A stretch of 34,319 nt of DNA from Rhodovastum atsumiense. Its GTDB lineage: Bacteria; Pseudomonadota; Alphaproteobacteria; Acetobacterales; Acetobacteraceae. The position numbers and the translations under genes are program-made. Each line of letters opens with the position of its first letter. Within the stretch, counting starts at the first letter, position 1. The DNA lies in assembly GCA_026225115.1 (NCBI GenBank), contig JAMFSE010000050.1, positions 1-34,319 on the forward strand, written 5' to 3'. Positions 16,827 to 25,297 of this stretch are shown one piece after another. The notes beneath the pieces were generated by a model that did no database searches, had not been told where the DNA came from, and saw nothing but the letters and a program-made list of their open reading frames with translations.

Positions 16827-17765
16827 ATGACAATGTATATGCCGATCAAGGCGATTGAAAACCCCGATTCGATCCGCCGTAATAATTTCTTAAAGCTTGA
16901 TTCTATTGGGTTTTCGTGGTCCACCCGGTTGGAGGCGAAGGCCAATCTCTCGGCTCGGCTGCGCCGGGTGCTGTCTGAGCACCCGCACGTGCGCGAGTTC
17001 TCGATCCAGAAAATCATTAACGCATTGCAAACCGAAGCTACCCCCTCGGTTTTGGCGATGTTTTCTGCCGCCGGTGTTTTTGAAGTTCCAGATGCCGCCA
17101 GCGTCTCCGGCAGGATGATCGCCAGCATCGGCGCGGGCTTGGCAAGTGGCCGCCGCAGCATCACGCTGCCGCGCCGGCTGTTGCGCCGTAAAATTCCCCG
17201 CAATTCCCTGTCCATCCTGGTCCAAGGGATCGTCTCAGTCATGGATACGGCGGGCGCTAAAGTGCGGGAACGCTGGAGCTGGGTTTTCCACCCGGCGATG
17301 AGCGTCGCCTTGGGCGTGATGCTGTTTCTGCTCGGAATTGTCAGCATGGCGCCGGTGATCGGTGGCGGCATTCAGCATGCGGCATCGGCCTTCATGATCG
17401 GCGTCGGGCTTGCCGAGCGTGACGGGCTTACCGTCATGATCGGCGCCATCGCCGGCATGGCCTCGATCGCTTACGCGGTTTACAGCGTCGTCACTGGACA
17501 CAAGCTATGGTGCCGGGTGAAAGCCTGGCTGGTCCGCTGCGTGCGCCGGCTGCATTTGAATTTCCTGGCGCGCATACTCGACGGGATTTGTGACGGTGTG
17601 GGGGATCTGGCGCGCATTCGCTGGGGCGGTTTGCTATTGTTACTGGTGACCCCTGGAGAGCCCTGCGAGGCGCAGCGCGCGCGCGGGGGCAAGATCGGCG
17701 GACGGTTGAAGCAGCGGATGCACTTGGCCCTGTCGGGTACTGGCGCGATCGAATTCGCGTGCTAA
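16827..17765 (+). CDS. ExoD-family membrane protein with a C-terminal extension
   Basis: The product has 312 residues; ATG 16827 is used, with in-frame ATGs at 16833 and 16839 and no decisive ribosome site. The body follows the ExoD (exopolysaccharide synthesis) pattern: LSARLRRVLSEHPHVREFS, a FEVPDAASVSGRMIASIGAG helix, LPRRLLRRKIPR, then membrane segments ALGVMLFLLGIVSMAPVIGG and FMIGVGLAERDGLTVMIGAI. An unusual tail of about 80 residues (ARILDGICDGVGDLARIRW, then LLLLLVTPGEP) adds another hydrophobic stretch. ExoD in rhizobia affects exopolysaccharide and alkali tolerance, but the biochemical role is not known. It is divergent from the APC gene and is followed by 17776. Confidence 0.75.
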   Translation: MTMYMPIKAIENPDSIRRNNFLKLDSIGFSWSTRLEAKANLSARLRRVLSEHPHVREFSIQKIINALQTEATPSVLAMFSAAGVFEVPDAASVSGRMIASIGAGLASGRRSITLPRRLLRRKIPRNSLSILVQGIVSVMDTAGAKVRERWSWVFHPAMSVALGVMLFLLGIVSMAPVIGGGIQHAASAFMIGVGLAERDGLTVMIGAIAGMASIAYAVYSVVTGHKLWCRVKAWLVRCVRRLHLNFLARILDGICDGVGDLARIRWGGLLLLLVTPGEPCEAQRARGGKIGGRLKQRMHLALSGTGAIEFAC

Positions 17766-17775
17766 TCATGCATGC

Positions 17776-18096
17776 ATGAATCTTGAGCAGTTCTACGTAT
17801 TTCCAATCAACTCCGCTTTAAACTCAACCAAGCGCAAATTGATCGAAGCACAGATCGAGGAAAACGCGCAGCTCTTCGAGCGGGATGTGGAATATAAATG
17901 GCTGAAGCGCGGTGACGAAAAATTCCTGCGCATTCTGTCCAGCCCGGTGACAATTGAAATCGTGTTTCACGTTGATCGCGTGGAACTCTACGGCGCGGCA
18001 CCCGCCTGGGCGCGGGCGCTGTTTACGAAAGCGCGCAAAAAGGAGCTGCAGGAGCGCATTCAGGAGGTGCTGATCGTCGCCGGATTCGTTAAATAA
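17776..18096 (+). CDS. Small alpha/beta protein of unknown function
   Basis: The product has 106 residues, starting 10 bases after the ExoD-like stop, so the two are probably one transcript. The sequence shows a helix (KRKLIEAQIEENAQLFERD), beta strands (EYKWLKRGDEKFLRIL; VTIEIVFHVDRVELYGAA) and a basic C-terminal helix (RKKELQERIQEVLIVAGFV). The fold resembles the small polyhydroxyalkanoate-granule-region proteins but without a decisive motif. No signal peptide or membrane segment is visible. It converges with the J-protein gene with only three bases between stops. Confidence 0.55.
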   Translation: MNLEQFYVFPINSALNSTKRKLIEAQIEENAQLFERDVEYKWLKRGDEKFLRILSSPVTIEIVFHVDRVELYGAAPAWARALFTKARKKELQERIQEVLIVAGFVK

Positions 18097-18099
18097 AAG

Positions 18100-18528
18100 T
18101 CAACGCTGGCGCCGCGACAGACTGCTCAAGCCAATCCCGATTACGGCGATGGCGGTTGTGAAAACAGCTGCATAAATTCGCGCGGCATCGAGCTTATGGT
18201 TCGCCGGCGGCGGCGATGCTTCGGCAGTCTTGGCTGCTTCGCGTGCAAATGCCTTATCGCGCCGCATCCGCAGATAGTTGCGTTTGTGCAGGCGCCGGTC
18301 CAGCCAGACGGTCATTCTGGAATAGGTCACGTTGATTCGCGCTGCCATCGCCTCCGAGCCGCCGCGATCAGGATGGTGGTTCTGCATCAGCCGGTCTCGC
18401 TGGCGACGCAAGTTCGCCTGGGAAAACGCCTGTTCCGGGTCCAAGCCCATCCAGGCGACATCATCCAAAAATTGAGTGCGGCCATAATGGTACGGCAAAA
18501 ACACTTCGTCGCGGTTGCGGCTGTTCAC
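18100..18528 (-). CDS. Membrane-anchored mini J-domain protein
   Basis: The 142-residue product uses a GTG start at 18528 with AAGG upstream. The J domain is compact: helix II and the loop are LRRQRDRLMQNHHPDRGGSE, with HPD at 52-54, followed by helix III (MAARINVTYSRMTVWLDRRL). HPD is the residue triple that stimulates DnaK ATPase. A basic linker leads to one C-terminal transmembrane segment (RIYAAVFTTAIAVIGIGLSS, about 115-137), so the J domain would face the cytoplasm and recruit DnaK to the inner membrane. There is no Gly/Phe region, zinc finger or client domain. This differs from DjlA, whose anchor is N-terminal. Confidence 0.75.
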   Translation of the reverse strand: MNSRNRDEVFLPYHYGRTQFLDDVAWMGLDPEQAFSQANLRRQRDRLMQNHHPDRGGSEAMAARINVTYSRMTVWLDRRLHKRNYLRMRRDKAFAREAAKTAEASPPPANHKLDAARIYAAVFTTAIAVIGIGLSSLSRRQR

Positions 18529-18748
18529 TGGACTACCTTAATACAAATTTGAAAATGCGCTGTGCTCGAGGTTAGCCTAATCTACCATTTAAACGACTTC
18601 TATTGCCCGTAGTAAAGGCAGATTCGAGATTTCGTGAGGCATGGTCGCATTGGACATACTTCGCAACGGCGCCGGTATTGACCCATCGGAGCAATTCCGC
18701 GATGCGGCGGATCGCTGATCTTAAGGCTAATTTTTAAGGAATAGTTTG

Positions 18749-19056
18749 ATACGTGACAAAGGTGAGTTTTCGTTTACGTCCGAGTCGGTTTCCGAAGGTC
18801 GCCCGGACAAGGTAGCAGACCGTATTTCCGATACCGTGGTGAACGCCTACCTAACCGCAGACCCCTTCGCGCGGTGCACGTGAGACGATGGTGACCACCA
18901 ATCGCAGCGTCCTGGCAGGCAAAACCCGTGGTTCATTACCTTGGCCTTACCTTGGCCTTCGGGCATTTCGGCCGCACGCCAGATCGTAGATTAGGTAGAT
19001 TCACCTGGGAAGAGACCGATCTGGTGCCGGCGCTTAAAGTTGCGTTTGGGCGCTAA
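18749..19056 (+). pseudogene. metK: Gutted S-adenosylmethionine synthetase gene (metK remnant)
   Basis: The sequence reads [20 protein letters not shown] and then [20 protein letters not shown], an unmistakable MetK N-terminus. The first codon is ATA at 18749 instead of ATG, although AAGGA is still upstream. After a frameshift near 18870, [13 protein letters not shown] continues the MetK order. Then most of the enzyme is missing. From about 18957 the C-terminal end follows ([24 protein letters not shown]) and closes with TAA at 19054. About 100 of roughly 390 residues remain. It cannot make an enzyme, and the cell must have metK elsewhere. It is a decayed duplicate near the right island edge. 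Confidence 0.9.
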
Positions 19057-19227
19057 TAAGACGCTTAAAAGTTGCAACAGAATTGTTCAACTGACATGCT
19101 ACGCTGTTGCCTTTATGTGACAAACCTGATAACTCTACCGAAGAACTATGTATACCGCTTGTAGCTTTACGGTTTTTCAGCGAACGCGGGCAGAGTTACC
19201 CGTTAGTAACCATCGGGGATGGTAAGG

Positions 19228-19848
19228 ATGTCACTGGAAACGGGTACGCAGAAGGCAGTTATCGTCGGGATGGACTTTGAACGGGCAGCTCTATTGTCAA
19301 GCGAGCTTTCCAAATCGGGCGTCAAGGTTTGGCTCGCCGCTAACGAGACCGTGGATTTTCATTCTTTGCAAGTCGACGGCGACGTTTTTCTACATCGTCT
19401 ATTCCATAATCGTAATGCTTCCTTGTACGAGCTGTTCGAAGCGGTCGATGCACATCCCGGCGAATTGGAACTCGTCATTTTCCAGGTGGGGCACGCATTT
19501 GATAGAGATGCCAAAAAACAAACCATGTCCGACCCCAATACTATCGCGATTATAACGACGATTGCCCAGTCAATCCGGCGAATGGAATCGCAAAAGAAGG
19601 GGGTGATATATATTTGCGATGAGCAACAAAGTCAAAAAACTTCTCCACTATTAGCACTTTTCACAAAAACCCAATCGACGCAGAAAATGGTTGAGGGCGC
19701 TGCCTCTGAGGCGAAAAATAGCGGTATCCGCATAGAATATCTTACTTCTGCGGATCAGCTTGGAGACGCTGACTGGTTGATGCGTCACGCAACGAACCCG
19801 CGGGACAGTGGAATAGGTCGTTTTCCGGTTGGCCGGACCCTATCGTAA
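19228..19848 (+). CDS. Rossmann-like protein, possibly a degenerate short-chain dehydrogenase
   Basis: The product has 206 residues from ATG 19228; GGGGA lies eight bases upstream, which favours it over ATG 19219. The start KAVIVGMDFERAALLSSELS and GVKVWLAANETVDF alternate strand-helix-strand as in short-chain dehydrogenases. The middle strand (LELVIFQVGHAFD) and the later helix/strand (GVIYICDEQ) also fit. But the Gly-rich nucleotide loop, the NAG motif and the catalytic YxxxK are absent. It could be a pseudoenzyme or another Rossmann-fold protein. Base composition is more AT-rich than its neighbours, suggesting transfer. It lies alone between the metK remnant and the tRNA fragment. Confidence 0.5.
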   Translation: MSLETGTQKAVIVGMDFERAALLSSELSKSGVKVWLAANETVDFHSLQVDGDVFLHRLFHNRNASLYELFEAVDAHPGELELVIFQVGHAFDRDAKKQTMSDPNTIAIITTIAQSIRRMESQKKGVIYICDEQQSQKTSPLLALFTKTQSTQKMVEGAASEAKNSGIRIEYLTSADQLGDADWLMRHATNPRDSGIGRFPVGRTLS

Positions 19849-20399
19849 ACCCCTGCGTAATAGGTGGGATTCACGTCAACGCTGGTTTATTTGCAGTTCG
19901 ATGGTAAGAGTGATGAAAATCCGTGACCGCGCTGCAGACCGTGCTCCGCAGTGGAAGGCTGCAAATAGGCGAGGGCGAACCAATCCTGGCCTCCGCTTTC
20001 GGACGCCTCCGCATCGACTTTCTTACGTCCGACTCAGGCGCCAAGCTGCCTTCGGGCCCGGCCGACCCAGCGGTCAATCGGACCTGTCGAAAAATAACGT
20101 GGCCCGGCAAAAGCGGTCCTACAGAGTCATTTCACGATCCATTTTTTAAGAGCTTTAGCTTCTGGCCTCTGCATGAGTTGCGGTGAGCCGCGGCGCCATT
20201 CCTAAGAAGAAACACGAGCGATACTCACAACGCATTCAATAACATTATTTTCCGACCAGATTGCCTCACAAAGCGTGCTTGAACACGCTTCACGCGATAC
20301 CGTAGTGAAGGCGATTCGAGCGAACACGGTTTTGAACACGGCCTGCCAAAGAAAAGGAGAATTTAGTATTATTTATCAATAGCTTGGCGCTGTATTCTA
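19849..20399. other. Gene-free stretch at the right island edge
   Basis: I find no protein family or RNA gene in this stretch, which is AT-richer than what follows. Open frames are short and lack ribosome sites. The only structure I can name is the ACACG repeats at 20281-20340. Together with the decayed metK upstream and the tRNA fragment downstream, it looks like an eroded junction of mobile DNA. Confidence 0.5.
20281..20340. other. Right-hand ACACG repeats, candidate integrase arm-type sites
   Basis: GAACACG occurs three times (20281-20287, 20322-20328, 20334-20340). The last two are 12 bp apart with TTT between them, the same layout as the pair at 3-23. The pair begins 76 bp before the tRNA fragment at 20400, against 73 bp on the left. 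Same motif, same spacing and same distance to a tRNA 3' half argue for matching attachment architecture. The function is inferred. Confidence 0.45.
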
Positions 20400-20449
20400 T
20401 CAGGCTCATACCCTGAAGGTTCCTGATTCAAATCCAGGCCCCGCAACGA
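20400..20449 (+). repeat. Second 3' half of a tRNA-Met-like gene (att remnant)
   Basis: This direct repeat matches 41 of 50 bases of 78-127. The anticodon stem (TCAGG/CCTGA) and CAT anticodon are kept. The T stem has changed to CCTGA/CCAGG, which still forms four of five pairs because both strands changed together. That points to a different functional tRNA-Met as the source, not to random decay of the first copy. The acceptor end is CGCAACGA, one base off CCA. No 5' half is present. On the reverse strand a short open frame ends in AGPGFESGTFRV inside this fragment, a tail style common in genes reading into tRNA attachment sites. Confidence 0.7.
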
Positions 20450-20740
20450 GATTAGCTGAACAAGAAACATGTCGGGCTCGCGGGCCAACGCCTTCGATTT
20501 CCGAAACGATCCCGGTACTGCCAAATTCCATACCTGATCGCATGCGTTCCAGTTGCCGCGTTAGAGGCGCGGCCCCCGGCATCTTTCGCAAAATCACCTT
20601 TATGGCGGGTAGCGCGATCTCCCCATAAGGCTATTCATTTCATGCAGGCCCTGGCTGTAAATGGCCGTCTTCCACCAGATTATTGTTGCTAAGTGTTTCG
20701 ATTCGGTTAGCATTAAACCCGGTGCAGCGCAGGGGGTGTC

Positions 20741-22120
20741 GTGCAATCCGGGGTACAAGCGGTTAAAGCGGAGCCGATTGACGTGCCGCGCTGGCGGGGC
20801 CTTGCCGGGGCCGTCGCGATGATCCGCGACCCGGCCGCGCATCTCGCCTCGCTCACCGAGCAGCACGGCGACTGCTTCCGCTACGCCTTCGGCGGCGTCG
20901 CGGCCACGCTGGTGATATCGCGGCCGTCCCTGATCCTGCATGTCCTTAAGACCTGTGAAGCGGCCTTCACCAAATCCGATATCCAGACCCGGTACATGCA
21001 AGCCTTCCTGGGTAAGGGACTGCTGACGCTGGCGGGAGAGGAATGGCGGCGGCAGCGCCGCGTCATCGCGGCCGGGTTCCGCGCCGACCGGCTGGAGAGC
21101 CTGTCCGAGCCGCTGGCCCGGCTGGTGGTGGCTGGGCTCGAGGAACTCGCGACCAGTGCTGCGAACGACGCGCCAGTTGCGATCGATATCGATATGATGC
21201 GATTGACCTTCCTTGCAGTCGCACGGGCGTTATTGGGAGCCGATATCGATGAGGCGGGCGTTTCCCGGATCAGCGAGGCGATCCTGCGGATTCAGGGCCA
21301 TCTTGTCCGCCGCATCGTCTTGCCCTGGGCAGATTCCTGGTTCCGCCTCTCGGGCGCCGATGAACGTCACCAGGCGCTCCGGCGCGCCGGCGACGGCGTT
21401 CTTGCCGCGAGCATCGAGCGCCGGTTGGCGGCGGGGGTGCCGACCGGCGAAGGCGATATGCTCGATGCGTTGCTGGCCGTGCGTGATCCTGAAACCGGCG
21501 AGCCGATGTCGCGTGAAGCGGTTGTTGCCGAACTGATGCAACTGCTGGTCGCGGGGCATGAAACCTCCTCGACCGTGCTTGCATGGACCCTGTGGTTGCT
21601 GGCCCGCCATCCCGAGGCGCTGATGGCGCTGCATGAGGAGTGTGACGCGGTGCTCTCCGGCCGCATCGCCGGCGCCGGCGACGTCTCCCGGCTGCCGCTG
21701 ACAATGGCGACGCTGAAGGAGGCCATGCGGCTCTACCCGCCCTTCTGGATGATCGACCGCCTCGCGGTCTCGGACTCTTCCTGCGACGGGATCGACATCC
21801 CGGCCGGGACCCGGATCGCGCTGCAGGTTGCCATCGTCCATCGCCGGCCGGATTGCTGGGCCGAGCCTGCGGCTTTTCGGCCCGAGCGTTTCCTGGGGCC
21901 GGAACGCACCAATGAACGCAGCGGCGCATATGTGCCATTTGGCACCGGGCCTCGCACCTGTGTCGGCAATGGTTATGCCTGGCTGCAAATGCTCGCGATC
22001 CTGACCGGGCTTGTTCAGCGCTTCGACATCGCCGCGGTCGACGACGCCGTAGCGCCACGCGCTTTGCTGATCCTGCGCCCGGCCGGCGGTATCGCCATGC
22101 GGCTGCGGAGGCGGGCATGA
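20741..22120 (+). CDS. Cytochrome P450
   Basis: The 459-residue product starts at GTG 20741 behind a strong AGGGGG. Hallmarks in order are W-R-R-Q-R in the C helix, the I-helix oxygen motif AGHET (271-275), ExxR (E327-A-M-R330), the FRPERF meander and the heme loop FGTGPRTC with the axial thiolate C407. No membrane anchor is seen, so it is a soluble bacterial P450. It would hydroxylate, desaturate or otherwise oxidise a substrate, here plausibly an acyl chain tethered to the carrier of the next protein. Its stop overlaps the start of the ligase-reductase gene (ATGA), so the two are translationally coupled. The redox partner is not in the window. Confidence 0.9.
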   Translation: MQSGVQAVKAEPIDVPRWRGLAGAVAMIRDPAAHLASLTEQHGDCFRYAFGGVAATLVISRPSLILHVLKTCEAAFTKSDIQTRYMQAFLGKGLLTLAGEEWRRQRRVIAAGFRADRLESLSEPLARLVVAGLEELATSAANDAPVAIDIDMMRLTFLAVARALLGADIDEAGVSRISEAILRIQGHLVRRIVLPWADSWFRLSGADERHQALRRAGDGVLAASIERRLAAGVPTGEGDMLDALLAVRDPETGEPMSREAVVAELMQLLVAGHETSSTVLAWTLWLLARHPEALMALHEECDAVLSGRIAGAGDVSRLPLTMATLKEAMRLYPPFWMIDRLAVSDSSCDGIDIPAGTRIALQVAIVHRRPDCWAEPAAFRPERFLGPERTNERSGAYVPFGTGPRTCVGNGYAWLQMLAILTGLVQRFDIAAVDDAVAPRALLILRPAGGIAMRLRRRA

Positions 22121-25100
22121 GCACCACATTCGCAACAGCAGCCGCGCAGAGCGTCGAGCCGGCGACGATCGTGGAAGCACTGGACGCGATCACGGCGGCT
22201 GATCCCGCGGCGCTGCTTTACACGTTCCACGATAGCAGGGGGCGCGTTACCGCAAGTTTCGACCGCGCCGGCTTCCAGCGTCGTGCCGCCGGCATCGCCG
22301 CCGAATTGGCGGCACTTCCGGGCTGGGCCGTGGGAGACCGGGTGATCCTGGCCTACCCCGCCGGCCTGGAGATGATCGCTGCTTTCTTTGGAACGATGCG
22401 GGCGGGCGGCATACCGGTGCCGGTGCCACCGCTCGGCAAGCAGTCAACGCGACACCGGATCGATCAGGTCGCCGGGGACTGCAGTGCTCGGGCAGTGCTG
22501 ACGGTCGGCAGCGGATCTTATCCGGCGCTGCCAACCTTCGATAGCTCGCTCTGGCCCGACGCCGTTCCGGAGCCGCCGCGCGCCGCGCCAGACGGGATCG
22601 CCTTCCTGCAATATACGTCCGGATCGACAAGCGCGCCGCGCGGCGTGCGCGTGACCCATCGAAACCTGCTGCATAATGGGGCGCTGGTCGTCGACCATCC
22701 CCGGCCGGTCGCGGTCAACTGGCTGCCGCAGCATCACGATATGGGGCTGATCGGCTACTGCCTGTATCCCGCACTGGCCGGCGGCGTGATGCATGGGCTG
22801 GCGCCCGAGGCATTCGTGGCGCGGCCAAAGCTGTGGCTGGAACTCATCACGCGCTATCAGGCGACGGCCAGCTCGGCACCCGGCTTTGCGTTCGACCATC
22901 TGCTGGACCGGCTTCAGCCCGGCGATCTGGACGAATTCGACATGTCCTCGATGCGGTTTCTGATGGCCGCCGCCGAACCGATCCGGCCCGAAACCTACGC
23001 CCGCTTCCTGAACGCAACGGCGCCGCTCGGGCTCGACCCAAGTGCCTTCTATGTCGCCTATGGGCTCGCCGAGGCGACGCTGGCGGTGACCAGCTACGGC
23101 CGCAGGCGGCTGACGCTGGGGGCCAAGGACCTGGCCCGCGGCCAGGCCCGCGAGGCGGCGACGCCGGCCGCTGTCGCCGCCGGCATTCGGGTGATGTCCT
23201 GCGGACTGCCGCTGGGGGACACGCAGGTCGCAATCGTGGGTCGCGGCAGCAGCGCCGGAACGACGCTTCCGCCTGGCAAGGTTGGCGAGGTCTGGCTGGC
23301 CGGCGACAGCATATGCCCCGGTTACTGGGTCCCGGGAGGTAGAGACGCCTTCAGTAAAAAGTTGGAAGGCAGTGACGCGCAATGGCTCGCCACCGGCGAT
23401 CTGGGGTTCCTGGATCAGGGTGAACTGGTGATTTGCGGCCGCGCCAAGGATTTGATCATCGTCCGCGGGCAGAACCTCTATCCGCAGGATATCGAGGCGA
23501 GCATCGCCCGCGCTTTGGGACTGCGGCCGGAAGTGGTTGCCGCCGTCGAGCGCGATGGCGAGGTGCTGGCGGTCGCCGAATGCCCGGGGCGCGCCAAGCC
23601 CGACCCGCTAGCAGCTGTGCGGCAGGTGCGCGTCGACCTTGGCATCGAGCTTGCCGAGCTGCTGCTGGTGCCGCCGCGGACACTGCCGCGCACCAGTTCG
23701 GGCAAGCTGCGGCGCCATCTCGTCGCAGCACTGCCGGATACGCCTGGTCTGAAGGTGATCGCGCACTGGCGCCGGGCTGCGTCCGCCGCCGGCGATGCGC
23801 CCTTCAGCTGGCTGCGTGAGCGTTACCAGCTCGACGGAACCGAAAGTCAAAACCTCGCCGATATCGGAGTCGAATCGCTCGACCTCGTCGGGCTGCTCCA
23901 TGAGATCCAGGAACTGCTCGTCGAGCATGGGGCCAGCAGGGTGGCCGAAGGCATCGACGCGCGGCTGGTGCAGCGCCTGGCGGTGCGTGATCTGATGGCA
24001 ATCGCCGACTCGCTGGAATGCGATCCGGCCGGTACCATCGCGCAGCTGGCAAGCGAGTTCGCAGATGCAGCCGCTGAAGTTCGCGCTGCCGAGCTGGCCG
24101 CGATGGCCGCCGACGCCGCCCGGCCGCCGCCGGTCATGGCTGCGGCGGGACCGGTGCCGGGCCTGAACGATGGGCCAGTGCTGTTGTCGGGCGCGACGGG
24201 CTTTCTGGGGCCGTTTCTGATCGCCAGCCTGCTCGCCCAGACAACGGTGCCGGTCATCGCACTGGTTCGCGCCGCCGATGCCGCCGAGGGTCAGCGACGC
24301 CTGCTCGCCGCCGCCGAGGCGACGGGCCTCGACAGGGCTGTGCAGGCGGCGATGGCGGAACGGGTTGAGGTGGTGCCCGCCGATGTTGCCCGCCCCGACC
24401 TCGGCCTCGATACCGCTACCTGGACCAGGCTGGCAAATGAGGTGGCGTCGGTGTTTCACAACGCCGCGCTGGTCAATTATTTGTTCGACTATGGACGGAT
24501 GCAGCCCGCCAATGTGCAGGGCACGGACGCGATGCTGGAGCTTGCGGCGCGTGGCCGGCGCAAGGTCTTCAACCATGTGTCGACGACCTTCATCTTCGGC
24601 TGGGCGACCAAGCCGTTCTTGCTTGAAACCGACGGCAATGCCGAAATGGCGCTGCTCGACTTTGGCTATAGCCAGACCAAATGGGCCTCGGAACAGCGGG
24701 TGTTGCGCGCCAGCGAAACCGGCCTGCCGATGCGCATGTTCCGCCCGGCGCTGATCACACCGTCGCTGACCGGCGGCGGCAATGCCATCGACATTACCAT
24801 CCGGCTGCTGAAGTTCATGATGGACCATGGCATCGGCGTCGATGCGCTGAACCAGGTCAGCTTCACACCGGTCGATCTCGTGGCCAATAACATCGTCGCC
24901 ATCGCCGGACTGGAAGACACGCTTGGCGGCAATTTCCATGTCGTGCGGGATGATTTCTCCAGCATGGCCGATGTTACGGATTGCATCACCGCCACCACCG
25001 GCCGGCCATTCACGCAGTTCCCGCTCAAGGGCTTCGTGCCGGAGGTCCTGCGCCGGGCAACCCGCGACGACCTGCTGTTCCCCTTGCTCGATTTTCTGAT

Positions 25101-25266
25101 CAACTCCATCGACAATATCGCCTCGATGGAATTCAAGCGCTATGACTCGACGTCCTATCAGGCGGCGCGTGATCGCAGCCCCTGGGGCAGACCCGATCCT
25201 TCGCTGCCCGAGACGGTCAGCGGCATCCTAGCCTTCATGAACCGGCAGGGGCTGATGCGCTACTAG
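22117..25266 (+). CDS. FAAL-type acyl-AMP ligase / carrier / thioester reductase fusion
   Basis: The 1049-residue product has three parts. The adenylation domain (about 1-545) has the ATP loop YTSGSTSAPRG at 166-176, WLPQHHDMGLIGYCLYPAL, MAAAEPI, and GRAKDLIIVRGQNLYPQDIE, typical of fatty acyl-AMP ligases. The lysine K530 lies in RTSSGKLRR. The carrier (about 560-645) carries the phosphopantetheine serine S587 in IGVESLD. The C-terminal Rossmann domain (about 685-1049) has GATGFLG (692-698), NHVSTTFIFG and YSQTK (Y851, K855), as in NAD(P)H-dependent thioester reductases. A free fatty acid would be adenylated, loaded on S587 and released as an aldehyde or alcohol. The layout resembles carboxylic acid reductases but with a FAAL-like front. 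The second three-hairpin element follows the stop. Confidence 0.88.
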   Translation: MSTTFATAAAQSVEPATIVEALDAITAADPAALLYTFHDSRGRVTASFDRAGFQRRAAGIAAELAALPGWAVGDRVILAYPAGLEMIAAFFGTMRAGGIPVPVPPLGKQSTRHRIDQVAGDCSARAVLTVGSGSYPALPTFDSSLWPDAVPEPPRAAPDGIAFLQYTSGSTSAPRGVRVTHRNLLHNGALVVDHPRPVAVNWLPQHHDMGLIGYCLYPALAGGVMHGLAPEAFVARPKLWLELITRYQATASSAPGFAFDHLLDRLQPGDLDEFDMSSMRFLMAAAEPIRPETYARFLNATAPLGLDPSAFYVAYGLAEATLAVTSYGRRRLTLGAKDLARGQAREAATPAAVAAGIRVMSCGLPLGDTQVAIVGRGSSAGTTLPPGKVGEVWLAGDSICPGYWVPGGRDAFSKKLEGSDAQWLATGDLGFLDQGELVICGRAKDLIIVRGQNLYPQDIEASIARALGLRPEVVAAVERDGEVLAVAECPGRAKPDPLAAVRQVRVDLGIELAELLLVPPRTLPRTSSGKLRRHLVAALPDTPGLKVIAHWRRAASAAGDAPFSWLRERYQLDGTESQNLADIGVESLDLVGLLHEIQELLVEHGASRVAEGIDARLVQRLAVRDLMAIADSLECDPAGTIAQLASEFADAAAEVRAAELAAMAADAARPPPVMAAAGPVPGLNDGPVLLSGATGFLGPFLIASLLAQTTVPVIALVRAADAAEGQRRLLAAAEATGLDRAVQAAMAERVEVVPADVARPDLGLDTATWTRLANEVASVFHNAALVNYLFDYGRMQPANVQGTDAMLELAARGRRKVFNHVSTTFIFGWATKPFLLETDGNAEMALLDFGYSQTKWASEQRVLRASETGLPMRMFRPALITPSLTGGGNAIDITIRLLKFMMDHGIGVDALNQVSFTPVDLVANNIVAIAGLEDTLGGNFHVVRDDFSSMADVTDCITATTGRPFTQFPLKGFVPEVLRRATRDDLLFPLLDFLINSIDNIASMEFKRYDSTSYQAARDRSPWGRPDPSLPETVSGILAFMNRQGLMRY

Positions 25267-25297
25267 CGCGCGATAGGCTAGGTCGGATCAGTAAGAG

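Noticed and set aside
18600-18748. A SAM-sensing riboswitch upstream of the metK remnant
   Set aside because: MetK in Alphaproteobacteria often has one, but I could not align the upstream bases to a SAM-II or SAM/SAH core with any confidence.
20406-20597. Short reverse ORF ending in a GPGFESGTFRV tail as a possible integrase remnant
   Set aside because: The tail comes from reading the tRNA fragment backwards; the remaining 50 residues show no integrase catalytic motif.
23608-24939. Long reverse-strand open frame of over 400 codons
   Set aside because: It lies antisense to the carrier-reductase part of the fusion in high-GC DNA and shows no family motif; it is a compositional shadow.
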